Source: Closterium sp. NIES-65 (taxonomy: Eukaryota > Streptophyta > Zygnematophyceae > Desmidiales > Closteriaceae). Taken from it: a stretch of 64,000 nt of DNA. The stretch lies in NCBI GenBank assembly GCA_948144175.1, contig CANXME010000053.1:1-64000 (forward strand). Reading direction: 5' to 3'. The notes under the pieces were generated by a model that was not told the DNA's origin, did no database searches, and saw nothing but the letters and a program-made list of their open reading frames with translations. This document shows, in pieces, positions 23,692 to 36,497 of this stretch. The translations under genes and the position numbers were made by a program. The stretch's first letter is position 1; the number at the start of each line of letters is the position of its first letter.

Positions 23692-24786
23692 TGTTGGGTG
23701 CAAATTCACATTGCACGACATCCTGCCGTCTGTTTGTACGAGTATGCGTGTGTGAATGCATCTGGGTATGAATGGAATGTTCGTGTGTTTGTTTGCTTTC
23801 GCAATTTTCGCTTGAAGCATTTGCAGGTACTCGCGCATTGTGCGTTTCGGCATAACATTATACGCGCTATGAACAGTACAAGCAGAAAGGACGAGCTCGC
23901 AAAGGAACCCAAGATGGAAGCTTTGTGGTTCGGCTTACTTGATTGCGCAGATTCAGTTCTATCCAACTCGAAATTGTACTGTTTTGTTTGGTTGACTATA
24001 GTGTAGTAGGGCAGGCACTATAGGGGTACAATTTAGGTGAAGGTTGGATGTTGTTTGTCTGTATCTGCATGCTACAGGGCCAGGGGAAACCAGCGGAACC
24101 AGCATTTTGCTGGTTGGGCAAAGACAAAACAGGTTCTGTTTTTAGGACCTGAACCTGGTTGTTGTTTTCCCAGGTTGGAAAAACAGAACCAGACGTTGTT
24201 TACCAACCTACCACCTGCTGTTTTGTCCAGCCAAGTTGGTTCTGTTGCTTGGAATTATTTGGGATCATCCTTGGTTGTTCCCAGGTTTATTCCCAAGGTC
24301 CTTGCTAGCTAGAACTATATAATCTTTCTCTCTTTGTACCTGGATATAGTTAAAAATTGATTCAAGCGAATTCCTTCCTTGCTGGAATTTCCAATCTACG
24401 CGGTGGAACGGCGGAATGCTACGCGAGTCAACGCTAGTACGCTAGCACTCCAACGCTAGGCTAACGCTGTCCGAGCCATAACTTCGTAATGGCAAAACTT
24501 TTCGCGAGGCAACTTGGTTCATTTTAAAGCTCTGGGAGCGAGCTTCGGTATAGGAAATTCTCAGCATAATCCAATCGACGGTCTGCACGATACGCTGCGT
24601 AACGTTCAAGGTACTCTTGCTGTTTTGACTTAGTCCCTCTTGATCCCTCTCTCTACAAACTCGGACCCAAGGATAGGGGCTGGTCTTGTACCAGGCACCC
24701 AAGGACCCTTGGAGGTGACCCCGAGGACAGGTTTTAAGATTGATAAAGTCTTAATAGCTTGAGTTTATTAGGCCCTTACACCAACC
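23692..24786 (+). repeat. Copia-A LTR, 5' LTR of A-IV
   Basis: 1095 bp, from TGTTGGGTGC to TTACACCAACC; the last base is C where A is usual. It carries ACTATATAA (about 24312) as a possible TATA box. Confidence 0.92.
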
Positions 24787-24789
24787 AGC

Positions 24790-24801
24790 TGGTATCAGAG
24801 C
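24790..24801 (+). other. Primer-binding site of A-IV
   Basis: TGGTATCAGAGC, complementary to the 3' end of initiator-Met tRNA, three bases after the LTR. This is the classical copia minus-strand primer site. Confidence 0.85.
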
Positions 24802-24832
24802 TGCGTTATAGTGATCCTCGTTATAGGTAGCT

Positions 24833-27800
24833 ATGGCGGGCAACACCTCGGCGGTAGCTGGTGAATCTTCAGCTCAAGGTCGTAGCGGCAGCCAAGATTC
24901 TGGTGTTTCTGCGCCAAGGGGAGCGTGAACAAGCCAGGGCTCGCTGATCAAGGAGGTGCTGAAAAACTTCACCGTCGAGAAGTTCAATGGTGAGGGCTAT
25001 GATGATTGGGCCTGGAAAATGCAACTCTATTTCCGTCAGATTGGTTTGCTGAAACTAATGATTGGGGAGGAGCCTAGACCGAGTGACCCCGCCCTTCAGG
25101 AAGATTGGGACGAGCGTGCCTCGGCTGGCTACTACTTGATGTCACAGAGTTTGGAGCTGAACCAGCGTCACCACGTCATGCACCTGCTGCCGGAGGATGA
25201 GTGCGGTTCGAAGGCGTGGACCGTGTTGAAGGAACTGCACGCCCCTACCTCCGTCGCTGCAACGCTCATGATGGAGAGGGAGCTGTCCGCGTTGCGCCTA
25301 AGCGAGGGAGAGCCGGTCCAACCCATCCTGGACAAGATGCGTGATCTCTACGCGAAGCTGGCAATCGCGGGAATCACCTACCCGGAGCAGACCAAGTGTT
25401 TGAAGATGCTCTCGCTGCTGCCGGAATCGTGGCTTCAATTCACGAGCGGATTGAGCCTGCCGCAGAACCAGAGCTTGTGGAGGCTCGAGTGGGTGCGGAC
25501 GAAGATTCTGGAGGAGGACTTCCGTCGCCGCCAACTGAGGGGTGGAGACGACGGCAGCAGCGGCTACGGGATGCAAGGGAGCCGACGTGGCAAAGGACGT
25601 GGCTTCGGTGGTGCTGGACGCGGTGCAAAGAAAGACGACGACTCCAACGACCAACAAGGAGGTACCGGTTGGGGTCGCGGTGCGAAATCTGGACGTGGGG
25701 GCAAGCCGGGTGCTGGTGGCAAAATGAAAGGGAGTTGCTGGTATTGTGAGAAGGAGGGGCACCCCTGGTTTTTGTGCTATAAGAAACCCGATGGATGGAC
25801 CCCCCAGAATCGTCACCAGGATGGCGGCGCGCGGAGGAACCAGAAAAACGGTGCCAACATGGTCGCTGATTCGTCCGAGAACAACCCGAAGAGCAACGGC
25901 GGTGCGGAAAAGAAGAAGGAGCGCACCGCGGGCCAGTTCTTCCATATGGAAGACAAGGGGGAGCAAGGAGACGCATCTGCTAAGGTTGGAGCAGAGCTGC
26001 ACCCCTTGGACAATTGGGTGTTGGACACAGGCGCTGCTTGGACAATGACGCCGCGCAAGGACCTGCTGGACGACGTACGCGCTGCACCGATTAACGAGGT
26101 GTGCTCTGCCTCTGGACACATGTTGAAGGTGGCTGGTGCGGGACGAGCTGCGTTTAAGGGAGCGGATGGCAAGCCGGTGGTGCTGCACGACGTTCTCCTC
26201 ATTCCTGAACTCAAGGCCAACCTCATCTCCCTCTGTAAGCTTGGCAAGGCTGGGGTGAGTACTAACACGGATGGGGCACGCACTTACAAGGGGCAGATGG
26301 GCAATCGGGTGCTTTGGGATCTGCACGAGAGCAAGGACGTGTACAAATCTATGTGGCAGCTGCCGGCGCTGGCATGGCACGGTGGGGGGCAGGCTGAAGA
26401 GGGGTCTGCATCCCAGGGGGAGTGCAACGCCGTTGGAGGGGTTGGTGTGAAAGTGTCGGCCAGATCTGGGGAGACGGATTGGGCAACTGCACACCGACGT
26501 TTGGGGCATGTGGCAATGCCTTTGCTGAAGCAGCTGGAGAAGGATGGAGCCGTTAAGGGCTTGAAGCTGAACGGACAACCACCCGATGATAACTGTGAAA
26601 TTTGCCTCCTTTCAAAGTTCACCCGTTTCCCCTTCCATAGTGTGGCTGGCAGGAGCAAAAAGCCGTTGGAGCTGGTCCACATGGACTTGGTGGGGCCGCT
26701 GCCGGTGCAAGGGCACAAGGGGGAGCGGTACTTTCTGACCATAGTGGATGATTGGAGCAGGCTTATGTGGGCATATCCGCTGAAGCAGAAGGACCATGCC
26801 GCCTCTACGATACAGGAAGATTGGCTGCCATTCGTGGAGAAGCAAGCGGAGTGTGTGGTGAAGCGGATTAGGACAGATCGGGGTGGTGAGTTCCTTGGAG
26901 CTGAGATGACGGCCTGGCTCAAGAAGCAGGGCATCCAGAGGGAGCTGACCACGGCTTACACCCCACAATCCAACGGTGTAGCAGAACGGGCGAACCGGAC
27001 AATTCTGGAGAATGCTAGGGCGCTGCTCATAGAATCTGGGCTGGGCAACTTGATGTGGCCCCATGCTGTTCGGCACGCTACCGTCGCTAGGAACAGGGTA
27101 CTCACAAAGTTTGGGGATGACTTGTGGGTGCCGTTGGAGAGGTGGCTTGGGAGGAAGCCGCCGGTGGACATGCTGAGGGTGTTCGGTTGCATGGCAGTCG
27201 CCCACGTCCCCAAGACCTACCGCAGTAAGTTGGGGGCGAGTGCAATCTGGTGTGTGCATTTGGGGCTGGCTGCTGAGAGCAAGGGATGGCTGCTGTGGGA
27301 GCCTTCCAAGGGTGTGTTGTTTGACAGCAGGGATGTGAAGTTTGTTGAGGGCATGATGTATGGGAGCTGGGAGAAACAGCCGGAGGCCAGGGTGTCCCAG
27401 CAGATGGAGCAGATCACCATGCAGCTGGACCTGACTCCTAGTGTGTGGGAGGAGGGAGAGGAGGCAGCTGCAGAGGGTGGTGATGGAAAGAAGGTGCAGG
27501 AGGCACCTGCTGGTGGAGAAAATGATGTGGAGACTGGCACTATTGGAGCTGCTGGATCTGAGGGGAGAGAGCAGCAGCAGGGGAAAACTAAGAAGCCGAA
27601 GGGTGTCGTTATGAAGGGATGGGAGACACCCGTCTCCAGGCCAGGACGTACCCGTATGGCTACTAAGAAGCTGACTACAGGAGCTGATGTAGCTGAGCAG
27701 CACCTTGGGACCGAGGAGGCATTGCTGATTCTACCGCATGGCTATGACCCGGATGAGGAGGATGAGCCTGCATACTGTTTTCTTGCCCCTGCACCAGAGG

Positions 27801-30427
27801 AACCAGCTAGCATGGAGGAGGCATTAGCTGGACCAGATAGGGAAAAATGGCTAGCTTCTAGGGATGTTGAGTACCAAAGCCCGCTGGAGAATGGGACTTG
27901 GGAACTAGTGGTGCTGCCTGAGGGAAAGAAAGCGGTACAATGCAAGTGGGTGCTAAGGATCAAGACTGACGACAAGGGGCAGGTCACCATCTATAAGAGT
28001 AGGTTGGTGGCTAAGGGGTTTATGCGGAAGGAGAAGCGGGACTTCAATGAGATCTTTGCTCCCACTGCCAAACCCCCTACCCTTCGTGTCTTGTTGGCAG
28101 ATGCAGCCGTTAGTGGGAAGTTCATTATCCAGATGGACATATCAACGGCATTTCTCAACGGGATTTTAGAGGAGGAGGTGTTCATGACGCAGCCACCTGG
28201 GTATGAGGATGGTACGGGGAGGGTGTGCAAGCTGAAAAAGTCCATCTACGGCTTGAAGCAGGCGCCACGCTGCTGGTACCAGAAGTTGGCAGCTGTTTTA
28301 GAGGAGATGGGATTCAGGTACAGCAGCTGTGATGAGAACCTCTTTCTGGTCTATGTGGACGACATTCTTCTCTTTAGCAGCAGCATGAAGGAGATCCAGA
28401 AGGTGCAGCAGCAGCTGATGGAGAACTTCAAGTGCAAGAACCTTGGGGAGGTAAAGTACTACCTCGGGATGCACGTGGAGAGGGATCTAGATCACAGGTG
28501 GTTGTTGGTGTAAGGGCCTAATATACTCAAGACTTTATCACACTTAAAACCTCTCCTCGGGGTCACCTCCAAGGGTCCTTGGGTGCCTGGTACAAGACCA
28601 GCCCCTATCCTCGGGTCCGAGTTTGTAGAGAGAGGGATCAAGAGGGGCTGAGTCAAAACAGCAAGAGTACCTTGAACGTCGCGCAGCGTATCGTGCAGAC
28701 CGTAGATCGGATTAAGCTGAGAATATACTATATCGAAGCTCACTCTAAGAGCTTTAAAATAAGCCAAGTTGCCTCGCGAAAAGTTCTGCCATTACGAAGT
28801 TATGGCTCGGACAGCCTTTGCCTAGCGTTGGAGTGCTAGCGTACTAGCGTTGACTCGGGTAGCATTTCGCCGTCTCACCGCGTAGAAACGAAATTCCAGG
28901 AAGGGAGGAATTCGTTTGAATCAATAGCTCTAGCTAGCAAGGACCTTGGGAATCAACCTGGGAATAACCAGGGATGATCCCAAATAATTCCAAGCAATAG
29001 AACCAACCTGGCTGGACAAAATAGCAGGTGGTAGGTTGGTGAACAACCTCTGGTTCTGTTTTTCCAACCTGGGAAAACAACAACCAGGTTCAGGTCCTAA
29101 AAACAGAACCTGTTTTGTCTTTGCCCAACCAGCCAAATGCTGGTTCCGCTGGTTTCCCCTGGCCCTGTAGCATGCAGATACAGATAAACAACATCCAACA
29201 TTCACCTAAATTGTACCTCTATAGTGCCAGCCCTGCTACACTATAGTCAACCAAACAAAACAGTACAATTTTGAGTTGTATAGAACTGAATCTGCGCAAT
29301 CAAGTAAGCCAAACCGCAAAGCTTCCATCTTGGGTTCCTTTGCGAGCTCATTCTTCCTGCTTGTACTGTTCATAGCTCGTACAATGTTATGCCGAAGCGC
29401 ATATTGTCCGAGTACCTGCAAATGCTTCAAGCGAAAATTGCGAAAGCAAACAAACACACGAACATACCATTCACACGCAAATGCATTTGCACACGCATAC
29501 TCGTACAAACAGACGGCAGGATGTCGTGCAATGTGAATTTGCACCCAACAGTGGTTGAAGCTGCACCAGGAGAAGTTCATCAAGGAGCTTGGGGAGAAGT
29601 ACGGAATTGAGAATGAGCGCAAGGTTGTAACTCCCCTGCCAGCAGAATTCAAGCTTGTGAAAGCTGCAGAGGATGAAGGGGTTGAAGCCGAGGAGCAGCA
29701 GCAATTTCAGTCCTTGGTGGGCAGCCTCTTGTATGCAGCAGTTCATACGAGGCCCGACATCTCTTTCTCGGTTGGGCAGCTGGCTAGGGTGGTGCAGAAT
29801 CCATCAGAGGAGCAGGTGGATGCAGCTGAGCGTGTGGTGAAGTATCTGAACTCTCACCCAAGCATTAGAGTTCAATACTCCGCATCTGCAGAGGTGAAGC
29901 AGAAAGGGGTTGAGGTGCTGAAAGAGAAGGGGGAGAGGCTTGGAGAAGGCAAGCTTTTCCTCACTTGCTTTACCGATGCTACGTGGGCCTCTATGAAGGA
30001 GGATTCCTCATCTGTGGGAGGATATATCTGCGTAGTTGGGGGAGGACCGGTTAGTTGGAGGTCAAAGAAGCAGACGGAGACAGCACTCTCTTCTGTGGAA
30101 TCAGAGTACATGGCGATGTTCCATGGGGTGAAGGAGGTGATTTGGCTGAGGAGGCTGTTAGAGGAGATTGGCCAGGAGCAAAAGGTTGCTATGCCGCTGT
30201 TTTGGGATCGCAAGGGAGCTCTTGGGATGGCCAGGAACGCTGTGCTTCATGGGCTGAACAAGCACATGCGTATCAAGTGGCACTGGTTGCGTAAGGAGGT
30301 GAAGAGGGGGACGGTGAATCCGATCTACATCAAGACTCACCAGCAGCCAGCAGACTTCCTCACCAAGAGGCTTGCAGATGAGCCTCATTGGCGTTGTGTG
30401 CGCATGAGTGGAATGAGCATGAACTAG
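24833..30427 (+). pseudogene. Copia-A gag-pol of A-IV, interrupted
   Basis: Starts at the family ATG (24833). A TGA at about 24928-24930 replaces the CGA Arg codon of GARTSQ, so the open frame restarts at Met 24956. Gag with CCHC, protease (LDTGAAWTM), integrase and RT follow in frame to 28502. RT has an in-frame loss of about 11 residues just before YVDD (DENLFLVYVDD), likely to damage the palm. At 28503 a solo LTR interrupts the frame; RNase H resumes after the GTGGT duplication at 29551 and ends at a natural stop (30427). It is inactive as read. Confidence 0.9.
28503..29550 (-). repeat. Solo copia-A LTR inside A-IV
   Basis: 1048-bp LTR in the opposite orientation to its host element, flanked by the perfect 5-bp duplication GTGGT (28498-28502, 29551-29555). 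It lacks about 35-40 bp at about 28925 and a short stretch near its left end. A solo LTR with its duplication is what recombination between two LTRs of one insertion leaves behind. Confidence 0.93.
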
Positions 30428-30469
30428 TATGGAATGATGGGGATGCAGCCGGCAGGCTGAGGGGGAGTG

Positions 30470-31564
30470 TGTTGGGTGCAAATTCACATTGCACGACATC
30501 CTGCCGTCTGTTTGTACGAGTATGCGTGTGCGATTGCGTTTGGGTATGAATGGAATGTTCGTGTGTTTGTTTGCTTCCGCAATTTTCGCTTGAAGCATTT
30601 GCAGGTACTCGCGCATTGTGCGCTTCGGCATAACATTGTACGCGCTATGAACAGTACAAGCAGAAAGGACGAGCTCGCAAAGGAACCCAAGATGGAAGCT
30701 TTGTGGTTCGGCTTACTTGATTGCGCAGATTCAGTTCTATCCAACTCGAAATTGTACTGTTTTGTTTGGTTGACTATAGTGTAGTAGGGCAGGCACTATA
30801 GGGGTACAATTTAGGTGAAGGTTGGATGTTGTTTGTCTGTATCTGCATGCTACAGGGCCAGGGGAAACCAGCGGAACCAGCATTTGGCTGGTTGGGCAAA
30901 GACAAAACAGGTTCTGTTTTTAGGACCTGAACCTGGTTGTTGTTTTCCCAGGTTGGAAAAACAGAACCAGAGGTTGTTTACCAACCTACCACCTGCTGTT
31001 TTGTCTAGCCAGGTTGGTTCTGTTGCTTGGAATTATTTGGGATCATCCTTGGTTGTTCCCAGGTTTATTCCCAAGGTCCTTGCTAGCAAGAACTATTTAT
31101 TCTTTCTCTCTTTGTACCTCGATATAGTTAAAAATTGATTCAAGCGAATTCCTTCCTTGCTGGAATTTCCAATCTACGCGGTGCAATGGCGGAATGCTAC
31201 CCGAGTCAACGCTAGTACGCTAGCACTTCAACGCTAGGCAAACGCTGTCCGAGCCATAAGTTCGTAATGGCAGATTTTTTCGCGAGGCAACTTGGTTCAT
31301 TTTAAAGCTCTTGGAGCGAGCTTCGGTATAGGAAAGTCTCAGCTTAATCCGATCGACGGTCTGCACGATACGCTGCGTGAAGTTCAAGGTACTCTTGCTG
31401 TTTTGACTTAGTACCTCTTGATCCCTCTCTCTACAAACTCGGACCCGAGGATAGGGGCTGGTCTTGTACCAGGCACCCAAGGACCCTTGGAGGTGACCCC
31501 GAGGAGAGGTTTTAAGTTTGATAAAGTTTTAATAGCTTGAGTTTATTAGGCCCTTACACCAACA
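30470..31564 (+). repeat. Copia-A LTR, 3' LTR of A-IV
   Basis: 1095 bp from TGTTGGGTGC (30470) to TTACACCAACA (31564), preceded by the purine tract GAGGGGGAG. It differs from the 5' LTR at scattered sites, so A-IV is older than A-VIII. Confidence 0.93.
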
Positions 31565-33260
31565 ACACCTCTACGCCTTGAGGCTATAACGATTGCTAGG
31601 GCTTCCTTGTCATGGATGGGGTAGTTCAGTTCTGCTCCGTGTAGCTTCTTACTGAGGTAGACGATGGGCTGCAAACCGCGTCCCTGATCCTGCATGAGTA
31701 CTGCTCGGACTGCTTGGTCACTAACATTTGCTTCCACCACGTAGTCCTTGTCTGGGTCTTGTAAGATGAGTACTGGCGCTGTATTCAGTGCCGTCTGTAG
31801 CTGCTCCATGGCTTGCTATTGAGGAGTATCCCATTTGTAGGGCATATCCATTTTCGGTAGGTCGGTCAGTGGCGCTGCTATCTTAGCGTACTGCAGCACG
31901 AACCTATTGTAGTAGTTGGCAAAGCCTAGGAACTGCTGCAACTCCTATACGTTCTCTAGTAATTTCCACTCCTTAATAGCTTCGATCTTCCGCGGGTCCA
32001 TGTGTATGCCCTCCGCACCCACCTTGTGCCTGAGAAAATGCACCTTCTTCAGGGCAAAGTCGCTTTTAGATAGCTTCACGTAGAACTTATTTTTCCGGCA
32101 GGATCTTGAACACCTTCCGCAGATGTTCGACATGCTCCTTCATGTTCTTGGAGTAGATGAGAATGTCGTCCATGTACACCACCACGTATTCGTCCAACAG
32201 GGGCCGTAAGATGTGATTCATCCCCGCCTGGAACGTTGCTGGTGCGTTGCAGAGCCCGAACGGCATCACCAAGTATTCGTAGGAGCCGTATCTGGTACAG
32301 AACGCCGTCTTGTGGACCGAGTTGTCTGCCATCTTGATCTGCCAGTAACCCGACCGTAGGTCCAGCTTCGAAAAGACTGTTGCACCACGCAGTTGGCCTA
32401 GAAGATCATCTATGCGCGGTATGGGGTATTTGTTTTTTACTATCTGTTTGTTCAGTGCGCGGTACTCGATGCACATCCATAAACTGCCGTCTGGTTTTGG
32501 AGTGAAGAGAACTGGTGCACCGCAGGGAGAGTTGGATGGGCGGATCAGTTGTCTGTCCAGTAGATAATCTATCTGCTTCTTCATGTCTGTCAGTTCGGTC
32601 GGACTCAGTCGGAAGGGTGCACGTGAGAAGGGTTTCGCACCTGGTTCCTCCACGATCTCATGTTCGTGGGTATGTGCGGGAGGTACGCCTGCACGTAGGT
32701 CGTCGGGCATTATATCCTTGTACTGCTCCAAGACCTCCTTCACTGCTGCAGGTAGCTCTGTGCTCAGCTTCTTCTCCTTTGCTGTTGCCATAACCAATGC
32801 TAAGTAACCCGTGTTACTCTCGTCCACCGTCCATTCGAACTGTGTCAGTGTCGTTTTGAGGAAAGCTCCCTGTATCCGTCCAGCTTCGCAACTCCACTTG
32901 TTTCCCGTTGTTGTAGAACGCCTCTCGATTGACCCAGTGGATCTCGGGGTTGAACCGCTTCAGGAAATCTCGCCCCAAGATTAAATTTAAACCCTTGATG
33001 TTCGTGATCGGCAACGTCGGCTTCCACCTCACTGCCCCTATGTGCAGCTGCAGTGATGCTTCACCGTGGATGGGAAGTTTTGTACCGTCCACCATCGTTG
33101 TCGTGAACTTGGTCTCCTCCGAAGGTTCTCCAATTTTCTCCAACGTCCCGCGGTCGCACACGAAGTTGGACACACCACTGTGTACCAGTGCCTAGAGGCG
33201 TTGCCCGTTACAGATCACCTCGAGTAGTAGTGACCGATTAACCGTAGATGGTCTCGCATA
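31565..33260 (-). pseudogene. Gypsy-D protease, RT and RNase H N-terminus
   Basis: Upstream pol of the element whose integrase lies at 22306-23691. On the minus strand: a retropepsin remnant (ALVHSGVSNFVCDRG, with the catalytic Asp of DSG changed to His and a stop just before; 33173-32814), RT (32827-32087, with [38 protein letters not shown] and YMDDILIYS), the RT thumb (32133-31945) and RNase H (31809-31565, ILQDPDKDYVVEANVSD, LNYPIHDKEALAIV). Several stops and frameshifts divide the blocks. The RT is the best-preserved part, with its YMDD intact. Confidence 0.88.
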
Positions 33261-33578
33261 TAAAATCGTTGGGTACATCGAATAGATCATCCCTCGGTCC
33301 TGCGCTCGAAGCTGCTTACTCCATCTCAGTTTCCAACTGAGCAGGGTTAGAAGGATTTATCCGAGGCCAATTCAGCTTCGTCTTGGCCTGGAACCTTCCC
33401 CTAAGCCTTTGCAGTTGTATAGGCTTCACCAGTGGGCAATAGGGAGCCTTAACACGATGCTGCAGGGAGAGAATATTAACTCCTCGGAACGCACGACCCT
33501 TTTCAACGCTCCGGAATAGTTTGCCCGACTTCTCAAATACCTGAATAATCTCTAAGGGCTTTTTTTTAGCCTCTAAGT
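33261..33578 (-). pseudogene. Gypsy-D gag/protease junction, truncated
   Basis: Minus-strand frames read RFQAKTKLNWPRINPSN and similar, plausibly the region between gag and protease, with stops. The sequence is cut at 33578 by a copia-C LTR, so the rest of gag and the 5' LTR are missing from the window. Confidence 0.5.
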
Positions 33579-33900
33579 TGATAAGAAACGAAGAATGAAT
33601 GCATTGAGCAGAATAAGGAGTACAAGTGGTAAACCCTAAACTGTTCTACCCTATATGAACAGCCCCACTACAGCCTACACAGACTATAGCATATGTGCCT
33701 AACACAGCCCCATAGGCAAAGTGGGGGAGAACAAGGGGTCACAAGACTAGTCAAGCAAAGCAACGCAAGCTCAGGGTGGATCACAACGTCACCACACAGT
33801 CCGAGCACAAGAGCAAGGCCACAAGGCCAGTTCACATGCAAGATCATATATATAAAGGTAAACAAGCAAGTGCAGGTATAGAAAGAGTACAGTACAAACA
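33579..33900 (-). repeat. Copia-C LTR (3' LTR)
   Basis: Read on the minus strand it starts TGTTTGTACTG at 33900 and ends TTCTTATCA at 33579, about 322 bp. It has a TATA-like TTTATATATATG (about 33846-33858). Its 3' half matches the LTR end at 42951-43074 in inverted orientation, including the shared end TTCTTATCA. No clear purine tract precedes the 5' end, so that boundary is less sure. Confidence 0.7.
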
Positions 33901-33903
33901 AGG

Positions 33904-36497
33904 TCAAGAAGTGAGCAAGTGAGGCCAAGTAGGCACAAGACCTAGCATAGCACAGAAGTGCTGATGATCACAAGGCGGAAGTGCCTTGGTAAAGATATCA
34001 GCAGTGTTGGCCTCAGAGGCCACAAAAGCAAGGCGGAGCTGACCACGCTGCTGCAGCTCACGAGCCAGGAAGTAGCGAAGAGCAATATGCTTCGTTCTGT
34101 GCTCCCGACACAAGGCCAGCATGGCCTTGTTGTCTACGTACAGAACTGGAGGAGAAGGAGGCGGCTCTCCTAGGTCAGTCAGAAGGTAGGTGAGCCAGCG
34201 TAGCTCCTATGCAGCCATGGCCCCCGCGTAGATCTCAGCCTCACAGCTGGAGGTGAGAACAGAAGACGAGCGGGTAGACCGCCACGAAATAGAGCCGAAG
34301 CCAAGGCTAAAGGTATAACCCTGTGACGACCACTGTGTCGGCTGGTCGTCAGCCAAAGAAGCGTCTGCGTGACCTGTGAGGACCACTCGACGTCGCCCTC
34401 CAAGCACTAGCCCCATGCCCGACGTACTGCACACGTACCGCAATACCCTCTTCGCTGCAGCCATGTGCTCTGGTCGGTGTCTCCCAGGAGCAACATAGCG
34501 TGCCAAGATGCTAAGAGGGTATGCAAGGTCAAGTCATGTGCAGGTCATCAGGTACATGAGGCAGCCAACAAGCTCTAGGTACGGGCCACTCGGCTCTACG
34601 GACTCATCCGAAGGCAGAGCTGAGAGCGAGTGGCGAGTAGACAGAGGAGTGGCCTGAGGCGAGGAGTACGTGAAGCCGAAGCGCTGAAGGACCTGCTGCA
34701 CCATGTGTGGCTGAGTTAGGGTAATGGTGCGCTGTGCTCTATTCCGGGTGATCTGCAAGCCAAGGTAGCTGCGCAGTTCACCCAGGTCTGTGCACGTGTC
34801 TCTCTTCTGCAGCTCGGACTTCACGTGGGCGAGTCCAGCAGTGTCAGCAGTGGCAAAGACCAAGTCGTCGACGTACACGAGGATGTAGAACGGCGGCAAA
34901 GAGGTGTCGGTGCGCAGAAACAGCGACGGGTCGGCAGTAGAGGGAGCAAACCCAAGAGCCGCAAGTGTAGTCCTCAGTGTGTCGTGCCACTCACGGGGCG
35001 CCTGGCGAAGACCGTAGACTGGCCAACGGAGGCTCCACTGGGTTCCAGGAGGAAACGACCCAGTGAAGCCAGGTGGGCGGCGCAGCCTGATCTCCTTGTT
35101 CAGGCTGCCCTGCAGGAAAGCCGTGCTGAAGTCAAGAGAGTGAAGCTCGTAGTCGCGCTGAGCGGCTATGTGCAGCAGCACCCGAAGAGTGGTCATCTTT
35201 GGGGTGGGAGAGAAGGTCGGAAAGTAGTCAACTCCCTGCCGCTGACTAAAGCCTCGAGCCACGTAACGCGCCTTCAAGACAGGCGGAGAACCCGGCGGCC
35301 GCTTCACCCTGAAGATCCACATGCTACTGACGATGTTCGCCCCAGGTGGGGGAACCTCGTCAACGTAGGTGCCTGTGGACTTCCAGGAAGCCATCTATGC
35401 GTCCATGGCCGACTGCCACTGAGAGGAGTAGGGACCCTTGATCGCCTCAGCGTACGATCGAGAAGTCGGGATGTCTGGTGCATCCGGGTCTCCCTCAGGG
35501 GCAATCAGCGTGGACACGAGATGGGGCAAAGCAGGAGCAAAGCACTGGAACTCCTCCTGCCTGTCCTCAAGAACGTCCGTGCTAAGAGCACACTCACCCC
35601 CGACGGACGGAGGACAGACACACTCAGACTCAGCAACGAGACTAGCAGCGTAGTCTAGACGACAGCGAGCAGCAAAGTCAACAAGGTCAGCAACTAGGGC
35701 AGACGCAGCAGTGGACTCAAAGGAAGGGTCAGTGACAACAGTAGCCAGGAGACGCATGACAGAAGGACTAGCAGCACGAAGAGAGTCAGACTCCGAGTCA
35801 GCAAGAGTACGAAGAGAGGACTCTGGAGGAGACGGCAACGGGACACGCAGAGGAGCAGTGGAAGGACGCAGCGCCATCTGGTGTGTGCCGGGGACCGCAG
35901 GAAGACGCTGACGCGCAGTACGACCACTAGTGCGAGCAGCACGAACAGGCGACGCAGGACGAGATGCAGGCTCACGACGCTTAGCAAGACCTCCAGTAGG
36001 ACCAGTGTAGGGAGAAGGAGCAGGTAGAGGGGAGGCGGGCTGTAACTGTGACTGCGACTGGATAGGCTGTGGACACTCTAAGGGAGGAGCACGACCAGTA
36101 GAGGGCCGGGGACCAAGAACCTGCTCTAGGAGCGGAACGAAGTACGGCCTCGGCCGCGCAGCGCCTCGAGAACCAGCAAGAACAGCACCGGTACCCCCAG
36201 CGGCAGCACCAGCGCCAGCAGCACCTCCAGCTCCAACAGCGCCAACTCCAGCACCCTCAGAAGCACTAGCGCCAGCAGCACCGCCAGCGCCAACACCCCC
36301 TGCAGCTCCAGCTCCAGCAGCTCCAGCTCCAGCAGCACCAGCTCTAGTAGGAACGTCAGCTCCAGCAGCCTCAGCAGCACCCCCAGACGCACCAACACCA
36401 GTAGAAGCACCAGCGCCAACACCCCCAGCGGCTCCAGGACCGCTAATACGAGCACCTCCGGGACTAGCAGCAACAGTAGCACCTCCAGCTCCATCAG
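33904..36497 (-). pseudogene. Copia-C pol: spacer, RT and RNase H
   Basis: Third Ty1/copia family. From right to left: an Ala/Gly/Pro-rich spacer (36497 to about 35400, ending in SRSYAEAIKGPYSSQWQSAM), RT (35394-34534, with WIFRVKRPPGSPPV, STAFLQGSL, YGLRQAPREWHDTL and LVYVDDLVFA) and RNase H (34506-33904, with SCEAEIYAGA and ANTADIFTKAL). A TAG sits between spacer and RT (about 35397-35395), a TGA near 34533 in the CTRPDLAY motif, and a TAG near 34206. Integrase and gag are absent because a copia-A LTR begins at 36498. The catalytic YVDD is intact. Confidence 0.88.

Larger units (their letters stand above)
23692..31564 (+). mobile_element. Copia-A copy A-IV, with solo LTR inside
   Basis: Complete copia-A on the plus strand: 5' LTR (23692-24786), primer site (24790-24801), gag-pol (24833-28502 and 29551-30427) and 3' LTR (30470-31564). 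A perfect 5-bp target duplication, ACACC, lies at 23687-23691 and 31565-31569, and removing the element restores the RNase H of gypsy-D. A further copia-A LTR in minus orientation is nested in its RT-RNase H spacer. Confidence 0.93.
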
